A stretch of DNA of 35,992 nucleotides from assembly GCA_034679345.1 (NCBI GenBank), contig JAXDAY010000002.1, positions 1 through 35,992 of the forward strand. Reading direction: 5' to 3'. This document shows, piece after piece, positions 27,001 to 34,620 of the stretch. The position numbers and the translations under genes are program-made. The number at the start of each line of letters is the position of its first letter. Position 1 is the first letter of the stretch. The notes under the pieces are model-generated. The model was given only the letters and a program-made list of their open reading frames with translations, searched no databases and was not told where the DNA came from. The DNA comes from JAXDAY01 sp034679345. Its GTDB lineage: Bacteria > Eisenbacteria > RBG-16-71-46 > CAIMUX01 > VGJL01.

Positions 27001-27498
27001 GCGCACGGTCAGATCCTGGGCCGAACCAACCTCGAGGCTCACGGTCTTGCTCCCTCGGAGATCGAGCCGGGCGCGCGATGACTCCTCGCGACGCCCGCCC
27101 GCCTTCGGGGGAACCACGGTCGAGGGGGACGGCCCGGCCTCCAGACGGACCGGAATCTGGAACACCCTGCCGATCGTGAGCGGGATCGACTCGTAGCGGA
27201 TCGTGACGCGCCCGGAATCCGGCAGGTCGCGAAACTCGAGGATCCCCTCGGTCGGCTCGAGATCGTAGGCCACACCGGGTCGGAGGGTGTCGCCGTTGGC
27301 GACGACGACGAGCGTCGAGGGACGGATCCAGCGCCCCGGGAGATCGAGTCGGAGGCTATCGGCAGGCAACGCGAACTCCGCGGCGCGCTCGGTGATGGGA
27401 AGCCGCGCCTCTGCTCGGGCGAGCGCGGCCGCCGTCCAGGACGCCGCCGCGCAGAGGAGAAGGATTCTAGCGCCCCGCATTCGCCGGACGGAGTCCAT
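24097..27498 (-). CDS. Giant putative outer-membrane barrel protein, unknown function
   Basis: About 1133 residues with a signal peptide (about 1-29). The N-terminal third is periplasmic-like, with a beta-rich module (LVVVANGDTLRPGVAYDLEPTEGILEF) and a short stretch SERIWIDGELLVRGDDRDYSI-type sequence found in large uncharacterised envelope proteins of Bacteroidetes and relatives. The last two thirds are alternating hydrophobic/charged beta-strands full of Arg and Trp, ending LRASF, with a terminal aromatic residue. This suggests a very large outer-membrane barrel. I know no function. The start is ATG 27498 (27480 is an alternative); neither has a good SD, and the gene overlaps the propeller gene by 32 nt and the Omp85 gene by 1 nt, so translation is probably coupled. 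Confidence 0.7.
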   Translation of the reverse strand: MDSVRRMRGARILLLCAAASWTAAALARAEARLPITERAAEFALPADSLRLDLPGRWIRPSTLVVVANGDTLRPGVAYDLEPTEGILEFRDLPDSGRVTIRYESIPLTIGRVFQIPVRLEAGPSPSTVVPPKAGGRREESSRARLDLRGSKTVSLEVGSAQDLTVRQSLDVNLSGEIVSGVSVRGVLSDRGTPLQPEGSTTELSDLDRVLLEVEGPSAGMTLGDFVLRGPAGGFAAFERQLEGVRLHATRSGASGVAAAAKVPGLFFSFEFLGEEGKQGPYSLRPPAAPIEAVIVAGSERIWIDGELLVRGDDRDYSIDYAASTVTFSGRRIITRSSRIAVDCQVSAQPYQRQAYSGELRWARAAGERGWDVGLTASYYTERDDRSSPIGGPLTDEEKASLREAGDSLTVDLESGVECGAVGSGDYIVIEADELQPVHFRYVGVGEGTCKVRFDEVGDGRGDYADSTLIGGERIYQYLGPRRGRFLPGRAVPRPSRRDLVDLAVVGGGLGGFRYDLELAGSLDDPNTYSSLDDGDRTGGALRARVSRAAEVLRVADRNLGTWGVEMALLERDDRFRSPGRVDPAWFGYEWGVDGERLETGLSRRIALLRHEPGAGFSLEGGIETLGNRRDLDASRRRFKLQRSGRIFGNAEWSRTTTEDRAESMLTRGEREVDGFRVGARVGRFEAGGAYSQESTERGEGDARSGSRFDEWQASATMRWNQEKGRIVLTRSDRADETIQGSTRQDAGRAVTWDLQAVDARPGRALEGRFIRRRLDLPGGGDARNDAANLIWTAQSVSGRIGHQLRADLATEETEERIKLIEFVGVGRGRYDSLGVYVGTGDYEVVLKPSGVKRLERAMEASWRLDLAPGRGGAGEPAGQALDRLWKSSQWLLYLTSAARTAGSATDFWRDLPSLLAGRVSGVPLSSIRIRGEASALPESRIASPRLRFEQERSRSAQYQGIQSRKARDLVSFSVRSAPGKGWTLEQEMLGDREEEWTRREEAPSQESVSGWRSLRARSSAWLRVGGEWTLRSSASLRRRKRAGAEETILVGQLSPGVQWSAPPRARLDLSATRTWLDEGALEIPGLEKPGWTMRGQISIRLKDYLDATTQIDLDDPDRGRSVAGGRAELRASF

Positions 27499-28396
27499 CG
27501 ATCCGCCAGCGGTGGACCTCTCCCCGCCCCGGGTCGGCGACCCAGATCGAGCCCCCCTCGACCAGCATCCGGTTCGCGCCCGGGCCGGGCGCAGGATCCA
27601 GGACGACTTCAGCAGCCAGCCGGCCGCCGGGCAGGAAGACGCGCAACCGGCCGCCGCTATCCAGAACGAATCGCCGATCCGCGGAGTCGGCGGCGAGGCA
27701 AGCCATCCCGCGCAATGCACCGCCGAGACTTTCCGCCGGGAGGGATCCGCCGAAGGGGTCGAGCGGGACCAACCGGCCCTTCTCCGCATCGAGGAGGATC
27801 AGGCCATCATCGCTCGTGCGGGTCCAGTCGACGATCCGGGCCGGGCGATTCTGCCCGGCCAGCCCATCGAGGGGGCGCCCAAGGAATCGCATTCTCCGAT
27901 CGAAGCGAAGGATTCCGCCGAGGCGCGACTCGAGCAGCCACAGATCGCCCGAGTCGCCGACAAGGAGTCGCGAAGGCAAGAACTCCTGCGCGTCGGCGGA
28001 TTCCAGGTAGCTTGCGAGGTCCATGCGTTGCCGGACTTGCCCTTCGAGATCCACCAGGGCAATCTCGCCCGCGGCCGCATCCAGAGCGTAGAGGTAGGTT
28101 CCGCTGCACGCGATGTCGATTGGCGCCAGACTCCGGCCGGTCCCGGCAGGCAACACGGTCGAGCTGGCCGCTCCGCCTCCGGCATCGAGCCGCGCGATCC
28201 GGCCTCTCGAAGGATCGAGCATCCAGACCCGGCCCAGGGGATCGAGGCTCAGCGGCCCCGGCATGATCGGCACGGATGCAGTCGAGTCGAACGGAATGCC
28301 CGAGACGACGGCCCTCAGAGTATCGACTCCGGCGGCTTCTCCAGCGCAGACGAGCAGCAGGGAGGCGCCGAGGAGATACCCCTGCAGGCGGCCCAT
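27467..28396 (-). CDS. Secreted NHL-like beta-propeller protein
   Basis: A 309-residue protein with a signal peptide (MGRLQGYLLGASLLLVCAGEAAG) and six or so repeating beta-blade units, such as PLSLDPLGRVWMLDPSRGRIARLD, LVGDSGDLWLLESRLGGILRFD and GSIWVADPGRGEVHRW. This is the NHL/SMP-30-like propeller pattern. It is likely periplasmic or surface-exposed and may bind a partner protein; no catalytic residues are evident. It follows the small DUF5683-like gene by 8 nt and overlaps the giant barrel gene. A function as a scaffold of the envelope module is inference. Confidence 0.72.
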   Translation of the reverse strand: MGRLQGYLLGASLLLVCAGEAAGVDTLRAVVSGIPFDSTASVPIMPGPLSLDPLGRVWMLDPSRGRIARLDAGGGAASSTVLPAGTGRSLAPIDIACSGTYLYALDAAAGEIALVDLEGQVRQRMDLASYLESADAQEFLPSRLLVGDSGDLWLLESRLGGILRFDRRMRFLGRPLDGLAGQNRPARIVDWTRTSDDGLILLDAEKGRLVPLDPFGGSLPAESLGGALRGMACLAADSADRRFVLDSGGRLRVFLPGGRLAAEVVLDPAPGPGANRMLVEGGSIWVADPGRGEVHRWRIDGLRPANAGR

Positions 28397-28404
28397 CGCG
28401 GGTC

Positions 28405-29088
28405 CTATGGCAGGGGCAGCCTCACCCCGACGCGCACGGAGGAGGATGGGTCGAGGGGGTCGGCATCGAGATACCAGTGAAGGGCCGTGTCCCGATCCCT
28501 TCGGTGGACCGATCGCATTGCATCCACCGCGGCGACGAGCCGGTTCACGATCGCGACGCCGATCATGTAGCGGGATCGTTTGAACGATCGAAGACTGTCG
28601 CTCCGCTTGTCACGGTAGCGGCGCCAGTCGGCCGAGGAGGCCCACTCCCATATCTGGTCGTCCGGAACGCGATAGCGTTCGAAGTACGCCTCTCGCGCGT
28701 GCAGGTCGTCTCCGAATCGCGCGCGAGCGTCGCGCCGCACCTCGTCGTTGTAGGCCTCGGCGCTGCGATAGTCGCCAATCTGACGGTAGTAGTCGTCCGA
28801 TCGCCCCTCGGCGTCGGGGACGCCCGCGAAGAGCTCGGCCATCTCGATGTAGCGGTCCTTTCGGATCTCGCCCTGCCCGCGGAAGACGCCGAAGCTCACC
28901 CAGATCGCACCTTCGGTCGCCATGAAGGCTGTGGCGCGGGTGTTCTGACCCATCATCCGATGCCCCCAGCCGGGGAGGAGGAGGCTTGCGCCGAGGATCT
29001 TCAGACGCCCCGGTTCCTCGGCCCCCGCGAGGGCAGGAACAATGGAGAGCACCGCCAAAGCGGCGATCAGTCGAGGGAAGGATCGCAT
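28405..29088 (-). CDS. DUF5683-like envelope protein, paralogue 2
   Basis: A 227-residue protein with a signal peptide (about 1-23). It has the LLPGWGHRMMGQNTRATAFM motif, a membrane-associated hairpin of the DUF5683-like type, and later RRYRDKRSDSLRSFKRSRY followed by NRLVAAVDAMRS. It aligns by eye over its length with the neighbouring upstream product (29088-29978): PGxG..xxGxNRAxAxM, YYxxIG, RxYRxxRxDS, AVDA. So the two arose by duplication. ATG overlaps the previous stop by 1 nt (TGATG). Cellular role unknown; probably inner-leaflet or periplasmic side of the envelope. Confidence 0.65.
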   Translation of the reverse strand: MRSFPRLIAALAVLSIVPALAGAEEPGRLKILGASLLLPGWGHRMMGQNTRATAFMATEGAIWVSFGVFRGQGEIRKDRYIEMAELFAGVPDAEGRSDDYYRQIGDYRSAEAYNDEVRRDARARFGDDLHAREAYFERYRVPDDQIWEWASSADWRRYRDKRSDSLRSFKRSRYMIGVAIVNRLVAAVDAMRSVHRRDRDTALHWYLDADPLDPSSSVRVGVRLPLP

Positions 29089-29978
29089 CAGAAGATCCGC
29101 CGCACGCGAAGCACGGCCCGCGGATGCTGGATGGATCCGCCGACCTTCAGTTCCAGCGACGTTCGATCGGCCACCGAGAGCTGGGCCCCCTTCGCGATGC
29201 GATAGGCGTCGACGGCCGAGATGATGTGGTTCAGGAAGACGACGGTGACCGCGGACTTCGACCGATCCAGGTAGTCGTTGCTATCCGCGCGCATGCCGCG
29301 GTACTCGCGCCGGTTGGACGACATCGACTCCGGATCGGAACATGAGAAGTCATCCCAACCGGCCCGATAGGCTTCGAGTTTGCCGATGTCCTCATAGTAG
29401 TGCTGGTAGTTCCCGCTCTCGAGAAACGACTCGATCGTGGCCTTCGCATCCGCGTAGTTGACTCCGGGCGGAAGCGCGCGGCACGTGTCGCTCGATTCCG
29501 ATGCCAGCGCGTTCCACTGCTCCAGGTCCCAGTGGTTCCGCGCGTAGGCCTCGTATTCCCCTTCCTTCTTGTTCCCGGCGTCCTTCCAGGCGAAGTGCGC
29601 GATCCACGCAATCGCCTCGAGACCCATGTAGGCGAAGGCGCGATTGCGGCCCTGCAGGAACTGGCCCGCGCCAGGCACGGCCGCGCTCATCAGAAAGGCG
29701 ACGCCGGGCGGAGTCCTGCGCGCCGGGCCGGGATGCGCCGGAAGCTCCGAGGTGAGGACTTCCCCCGCCTCGGCGAACCCCGCTGCCCCAGGCGACTCCT
29801 CCGCGCGCGTCAGAAGCTGATCCAGATGAAGCTGGCGCGCGGTGAACGCGCCCTGTCTCGCGGGCAATAGCGACTGGGAGCCGGCGAGCGCGGAGGCGCA
29901 GGCCCGAGGGCAGATCGACACGCAGAGGAGACATACCCATGCGCAGATGAAGCCCAGCAGTCGACTCATCGATGTCAT
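29088..29978 (-). CDS. DUF5683-like envelope protein, paralogue 1
   Basis: A 296-residue protein from the ATG at 29978, which overlaps the stop of the protease gene as ATGA. It has a signal peptide or membrane segment (about 7-28), a variable region, then VPGAGQFLQGRNRAFAYM and a hydrophobic helix (LEAIAWIAHFAWK). Next come YYEDIGKLEAYRAGW and REYRGMRADSNDYLDRSKSA, then LNHIISAVDAYRIAKG and a short C-terminal strand region. The same motifs, in the same order, are in its neighbour, its likely paralogue. SD is weak, as expected for coupled translation. I do not know the function; DUF5683-type proteins are usually unassigned membrane proteins. Confidence 0.65.
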   Translation of the reverse strand: MTSMSRLLGFICAWVCLLCVSICPRACASALAGSQSLLPARQGAFTARQLHLDQLLTRAEESPGAAGFAEAGEVLTSELPAHPGPARRTPPGVAFLMSAAVPGAGQFLQGRNRAFAYMGLEAIAWIAHFAWKDAGNKKEGEYEAYARNHWDLEQWNALASESSDTCRALPPGVNYADAKATIESFLESGNYQHYYEDIGKLEAYRAGWDDFSCSDPESMSSNRREYRGMRADSNDYLDRSKSAVTVVFLNHIISAVDAYRIAKGAQLSVADRTSLELKVGGSIQHPRAVLRVRRIF

Positions 29979-32900
29979 CGTACCACCGCCACCGTCCTCG
30001 TGAGAGTCCGCGATTCTCCCGCGCCGGCGCCCTCCCCCTCGACCTCGAGGCGCATCACATACACGCCGGGCGCCAACCCCGAGAGATCCCACTCATGCAG
30101 GTCGCCCCCCGCCCCGGATCGGCCCTGCCATCGCGTTTCCGCCGCCGGCTTCCCGCTCAGGTCGAAGGCGGTCAAGCGCATCGAGGCTGGGGATCCGAGC
30201 ACGTAGCGGATCTTCAGATGATCCTCCTTGACCGGATTCGGATGGAATATGACCGAAGATGCCTCCAGGAAACGATCCGCGCCCACAGGCGCCGGCACCA
30301 TCGCGAGGGGATAGAGTCCCGAGCGACCGCCGTCGACCCCGGGACCGGGGTAGGTACCGGGAAGATCCGCGTCGATCGGATCTTCGGCGAGCGCGGGTGA
30401 AAGCCCCGAGACAGCGATCAGGGAATCGCTCAGGATGTTGGTCGCGAACCAGAGGCCTCGTCCCGAGGGGGTTTCCATCCGGATCGGTCCGCTTCCCCCG
30501 ATGGCGCCGGTGGCGAAGGGCCAGCCGGAGGAAGGCCGCCCATCGAAGCCGATCGCGATCTGGACTCCGTCGCCGCGCAGGACGATGAGATCCAGAGATC
30601 CGTCGCCTCCGAGATCCCAGATCCGCGGCCCCGCCGATCCCTCAGGCCTTCGGTTGCGATCGGGCTCCCATAGGGAGCGCGGCCAGCCTGGTTCCGAGGC
30701 GCCGCTCAGATCCCACAGGTGAAGATCTCCGGCGCGCGTCACCGCGCAGATCTCGATGATGCCGTCGCCGTCGAGATCGCCCACCGCGGGTGATCCCGCG
30801 AGGGTGTCGGCTACCGTCTTCGGCCACCCCTCGATCGACGCCCCGCCGAGATCGCGCAGGTCGATCTTCCGATCGAGGGTCGTCGCGAGCAGCAGTGTCT
30901 GCGGCGCCTCCCCGTAACGAATCGGCGCCTGCAGGAGCAGAAGATCGCGCACGGGCCCTGCGCCCACGTCGACCGGCCAGGCGCCGGTGAGCGCGGGAGC
31001 CTGCGTCGGATCGACCGCGGAGCCCAGGAACACGGACCCCTCGGAGGTGCCCCCCGCGACGTAGACGAGCCCGGATGGATCGAATCGACCGGCCGCGAGC
31101 GCCGTGATCGAATCGATCGCTCCCGAGACCCTGGATTCCCAGGCCTTCAGCGCAGTCCCGCCGTCGGGGCGCAAACCCACGAGCGCGCCGTCGAGAGTCC
31201 CGGCAATGAGCACGCCCTCGGTCAGGACCGGGCCGGCGCTGATCCAGGCCCGTTGCGGATCGTCCGGCCAGCTCCCGATGAGACCCGCCGTGGGGCCGTC
31301 GAACCACCAGGCCTGCCCTCCGGCTCGGGCGAGCACCGCGCAGCCCCCCGAAGGCGCGCCGTCGAAGCCCCAGACCACGCGGGCCCCCTCTTCCAGCGGC
31401 GCCGGGAAGAGCGAGAAGAGAACGCGCTCGCCGCCGTCAGCGAATCCGGAGCCGTCGGATCGAAAGGCGAAGAGCGCGCTTCCCGCCGCCATGAGGAGCT
31501 CGTCGAATCCATCCAGGTCGAGATCCGCCTGACTCAGCGCTTCGGGCACCGGAGTTCCGATGAGGGCGATCGGGAACCCCTCGGCCTGCCGCGCGCGCCC
31601 GACGCGCACGCGCATCGTCACCTGGATCGAGTCAACGACCTCCATGGCGATGCCCGTCTCGGTGCGGTCGTTCGACTGCGTATTGGGAACCGTGGTCGGA
31701 TCGAACCGGCTGAATCCGCCAACGAAGAAGGGATCGTAGGGACCGCCGAAGAACTCCGAGGAGGCGGTGCCGATGTCCTGAATCCCGTCGGCCTCCTCGA
31801 CGTCGACTCCCAACCGGTCGCTGAAGATGTTGATGCTGCCGTACGGAGAGTTGAGCCCCGTGATCGCGGCGAGCTCATCGATGTGCCAGACGATCACGCC
31901 TCCGCCGGGGAGCAGATAATCGTACTCCAGCCGCGCGAGCGGATCCTCGCTCCCTTCCTCGAGAGGTTCGGGTCCGAGGATCACGCCTGTCTCCGGATCA
32001 GCCCGGAGCACGACCTGCCCGTCGCCGTTGTAGTCGATCGGTCTCGTCTCCGCGAGGAAATACTCCGACAGATGGATCGGCAGGTAGAGAAGATCGTTGT
32101 TCTGGAGCACCCCCGACAACGGGAACGTCTCCCCGTCCGCCCCTTCGTGGATCCGTGTGTTGAAGAAGGGAAAGACGATTCGATGGAATGGGTCGACGCT
32201 CGAAGGCAGCGCCCCTCGGACCGCGACGATCTGCGTCGTGTCGGTCGGATCGGGCATCAGGGCGAACATCCCTTCCCCGGAGTCCATCAAGCTGAAGGAG
32301 CCGACGACGGGAAGTCCCGTGAAGACGTCGTAGAGGTCGAAGAATCCCAGCTGGTGGCCAAACTCGTGGGCCATCACGCCGTTCAAGGCTCCCAGGAACT
32401 CGTCCTGGGAGACCGTCTCCGGCACGACCATGACGAGGTTGACGCGGACCGAATCTTCCCCCCCGGTGATCACCTCGAGAGAGTCTCCAAGAAACAGATT
32501 GAAGCTCGGGATGTCGTAGGAGGTGTCCTGCCGCACGTCGCCCTGGAAATCGGCGCCCGCGTGGAAGACGAGGAAGCTGTTGTAACGCCGCCAGTCGATC
32601 GCCGGGTCGAGGCTGTCGGCCAGCGACACGCTCTCTCGGACGAATCGTTCCGCGCGCGCGAGGATCGAGTCGCTCGAGACGCTGAAGATCCACGGTCCAT
32701 AGCGCTGCGTATCCGGGAGATGGTAGGCCGAGTCGTTCTCGGCGGGGAAGACGTCGTACTCGAGGACGAGGCCTCCGCTGGTCTGGACATCGTAGTAGCG
32801 ACGAAGGGCCTCGAGGTGGCGCTCGAAGTAACGCTTGTTGTGCGGCGGCGGATCGACCGGGATCTTGGCTTCATCGTTGCTGCGCAGATCGAAACGGCCA

Positions 32901-33316
32901 TCGCCGGTCGATTCGTCCAGAGCCGAGTCCTTCGTGAAATCGACGCGCAGCGCGAGGATTCGAACCGTCTCGGGAACCGCCTCCTCGCGGAGCGCCCGGA
33001 GATTGCGGATCGCCTCACGGGGATCGCGCCCATGATCGGAGAGAAGCCGTGGGCGCGATCGTGTCACGGTGGGCGCCGCGACGGCCGCTTCCCACCGCCC
33101 ATTGCCCCGCCGCGGCTCGTCCGCCCCAGCCGGCCGGACGTCGCCCTTCCGCAGCAGATGGGGGAAGGGCCGCGCGTTGAAGCGCTCGGCGCTCTCGCTT
33201 TGCGAGCGAGCCGATGGCCTCTGGATGCGGGTTTCCTTCGCGAAGAGAGGAAGGGAAACGAGGAGGGCCGCCAGCGCGACGGCCCCGATTCCGATGCGGT
33301 CTTTTCCTCTTGCCAT
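29975..33316 (-). CDS. Secreted M6-type metalloprotease with C-terminal sorting-like domain
   Basis: A 1113-residue exported zinc protease of the immune-inhibitor-A (M6) kind. Signal peptide about 1-26. The catalytic domain (about 115-570) carries HEFGHQLGFFDLYD with H317, E318, H321 and the third ligand D327, and the downstream SLMDSGEGM that resembles the Met-turn of this class. A beta-propeller with FG-GAP/VCBS-like calcium loops follows (about 590-990: DLDLDGFDE, GDLDGDGIIE, DLGGDGSLDL). The last 90 residues (HPNPV... LSGLAPGVYVMRLEVEG... TLTRTVAVVR) resemble a T9SS type A sorting domain. It probably degrades or processes proteins at the surface or outside the cell. The ATG at 33316 follows CAGGGAG closely. 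Confidence 0.88.
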   Translation of the reverse strand: MARGKDRIGIGAVALAALLVSLPLFAKETRIQRPSARSQSESAERFNARPFPHLLRKGDVRPAGADEPRRGNGRWEAAVAAPTVTRSRPRLLSDHGRDPREAIRNLRALREEAVPETVRILALRVDFTKDSALDESTGDGRFDLRSNDEAKIPVDPPPHNKRYFERHLEALRRYYDVQTSGGLVLEYDVFPAENDSAYHLPDTQRYGPWIFSVSSDSILARAERFVRESVSLADSLDPAIDWRRYNSFLVFHAGADFQGDVRQDTSYDIPSFNLFLGDSLEVITGGEDSVRVNLVMVVPETVSQDEFLGALNGVMAHEFGHQLGFFDLYDVFTGLPVVGSFSLMDSGEGMFALMPDPTDTTQIVAVRGALPSSVDPFHRIVFPFFNTRIHEGADGETFPLSGVLQNNDLLYLPIHLSEYFLAETRPIDYNGDGQVVLRADPETGVILGPEPLEEGSEDPLARLEYDYLLPGGGVIVWHIDELAAITGLNSPYGSINIFSDRLGVDVEEADGIQDIGTASSEFFGGPYDPFFVGGFSRFDPTTVPNTQSNDRTETGIAMEVVDSIQVTMRVRVGRARQAEGFPIALIGTPVPEALSQADLDLDGFDELLMAAGSALFAFRSDGSGFADGGERVLFSLFPAPLEEGARVVWGFDGAPSGGCAVLARAGGQAWWFDGPTAGLIGSWPDDPQRAWISAGPVLTEGVLIAGTLDGALVGLRPDGGTALKAWESRVSGAIDSITALAAGRFDPSGLVYVAGGTSEGSVFLGSAVDPTQAPALTGAWPVDVGAGPVRDLLLLQAPIRYGEAPQTLLLATTLDRKIDLRDLGGASIEGWPKTVADTLAGSPAVGDLDGDGIIEICAVTRAGDLHLWDLSGASEPGWPRSLWEPDRNRRPEGSAGPRIWDLGGDGSLDLIVLRGDGVQIAIGFDGRPSSGWPFATGAIGGSGPIRMETPSGRGLWFATNILSDSLIAVSGLSPALAEDPIDADLPGTYPGPGVDGGRSGLYPLAMVPAPVGADRFLEASSVIFHPNPVKEDHLKIRYVLGSPASMRLTAFDLSGKPAAETRWQGRSGAGGDLHEWDLSGLAPGVYVMRLEVEGEGAGAGESRTLTRTVAVVR

Positions 33317-33327
33317 CTCCCTGTGAG

Positions 33328-34302
33328 CTAGAACCGGTAGGTCAAGGAGAACTTGCTCACGCGGTCCAGTCCACGCGCCTGAGGAACGCTCGCATAGTCG
33401 AAGGCGAGGGTGCCGACCTGAACGCCGAAGCCGAAGGTCGGATCACGGATGTCGCCGTCCTTGTCATAGATGTAGCCCGCCCGGAGAGCCGCGTAGGTCG
33501 AGTAGGCCACCTCGAATCCGGAGTTCCAGATCGGCTTCTCGTCGGAGTAGATGAGGCTCTTGTTGACGTCGGCCTCCATGAGGAGACGGATCTGCCCGGT
33601 GTCCAGAGGCTTGACGCCGACGCCGAGCTTCAGATTCCGGCCGATCGGGTCGCTCTGGTCCTCGTCGATGAACGAGATGTCGGGGCCGAGGTTCTGCGCA
33701 TTCAGGCCGATCCGGACCGGAAATCCCGGAACCTCGTAGAGCGCTCCGAGATCGGCCGCGAAGGTGTCGCCCGTTCCTGCTTGCCCGTCGAGCGTGAACT
33801 CCTTCGGCGCCAGGCTCACATAGACGTATTTCAGCGTGATGCCGGCGGAGAGTCCCTTCGCAAGCTCGGTGCCGAGCGAGAGTGAGGGGGATAGCTCGTA
33901 GCTCGAGAAGGTCCCCCGCTCGTTGCCCTGCTCGTCGGTGGCGATCGACTTGCCATAGGTCAAGAAGATCAGTCCTACGCCAACGCCGCCCCAGCCCTCG
34001 ACGTGCTGGGCGTACCCGAGATACTCGTAGTAGACATCGTCGGCGAGGTCAGGAACGAGCTGCGTGTGCATGAGAGAGAAGATTCGTTGGTCGACCGCAG
34101 CCAGGGCTGCCGGATTCCACCAGTTCGACGTCGCGTCATTCGAGAGGGCCACATTGGCGCGCCCCATCGCGTCAGCGCGGGCTCCCGGAGTGATGTTGAG
34201 CGACTGGGCCCCGCTGGTCCCTTGGGCTGCGACGGGACCTGCGGCAGCGATCGCGAGGAGCGCGGCAAGAACCGCGGCCGCGAATAAGATTCTTGGATTC
34301 AA
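33328..34302 (-). CDS. PorV/PorQ-family outer-membrane protein
   Basis: Outer-membrane barrel of the PorV/PorQ (UPF0164, FadL-like) family, 324 residues. In Bacteroidetes PorV is the shuttle that carries type IX secretion cargo to the attachment complex. The TTG at 34302 follows GGGAGG by 8 nt; it is followed by a signal peptide (PRILFAAAVLAALLAIAAAGPVAAQG). The mature part starts SLNITPGARADAMGRANVALSNDATSNWWNPAALA, the conserved N-terminal motif of the family, and ends FSLTYRF with terminal Phe. It heads the envelope operon and is followed by the M6 protease after 11 nt. The pairing of PorV-like protein and CTD-bearing protease is telling, but a true T9SS is not proven here. Confidence 0.85.
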   Translation of the reverse strand: MNPRILFAAAVLAALLAIAAAGPVAAQGTSGAQSLNITPGARADAMGRANVALSNDATSNWWNPAALAAVDQRIFSLMHTQLVPDLADDVYYEYLGYAQHVEGWGGVGVGLIFLTYGKSIATDEQGNERGTFSSYELSPSLSLGTELAKGLSAGITLKYVYVSLAPKEFTLDGQAGTGDTFAADLGALYEVPGFPVRIGLNAQNLGPDISFIDEDQSDPIGRNLKLGVGVKPLDTGQIRLLMEADVNKSLIYSDEKPIWNSGFEVAYSTYAALRAGYIYDKDGDIRDPTFGFGVQVGTLAFDYASVPQARGLDRVSKFSLTYRF

Positions 34303-34385
34303 ACGACTATCCTCCCTGGTTGGAGCGCCGTCCCCGACCTTGGGCCGTCCACCGTTAACCGCTTCCCCCGAGTTGAGTTCCTTGC

Positions 34386-34414
34386 AGTCTAGCATTGTTA
34401 CTGGATTGCGACAA
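34386..34414 (-). promoter_or_regulatory. Sigma-70-like promoter of the envelope operon
   Basis: Minus strand TTGTCG (34409-34414), a 17-nt spacer, TAGACT (34386-34391): 4 of 6 matches to each consensus hexamer with ideal spacing. The start site would fall near 34379, about 77 nt before the TTG of the PorV-like gene. It is in the only substantial gap upstream of the eight-gene run. Confidence 0.5.
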
Positions 34415-34471
34415 CCGCTGGGCCCAACGAGGATAAACCTCTGCACGGAGCGAAGAAGGGGCCTTGTTGCG

Positions 34472-34513
34472 GGTTCGGGAGGCGGGGTTCGGAGGCGTCG
34501 GTTCGGTGAGGTC
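34472..34513 (+). repeat. Three 14-bp direct repeats upstream of the envelope operon
   Basis: GGTTCGG recurs exactly every 14 bp at 34472, 34486 and 34500; full units are GGTTCGGGAGGCGG, GGTTCGGAGGCGTC and GGTTCGGTGAGGTC. They lie 60-100 bp upstream of the predicted -35 of the envelope operon promoter. A row of same-face sites is typical for an oligomeric activator or repressor, but no binding protein is known. Confidence 0.55.
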
Positions 34514-34515
34514 AA

Positions 34516-34620
34516 GAGAAGACCCCCGCTCAATGGTGTCGCTCCCGTTGCCTAGATCTCCTCACGCGCCGCTGGATCTGAACCGGGGACGAAGTGCACC
34601 CTTCTCGCAGGGGTCTTCTC
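34516..34620. repeat. Separated 14-bp inverted repeat
   Basis: GAGAAGACCCCCGC (34516-34529) and its near-perfect inverse at 34607-34620 (13 of 14 matches) flank 77 bp. It could be a long-range hairpin, paired protein-binding sites, or remnants of a mobile element end. There is no gene inside. Confidence 0.5.
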
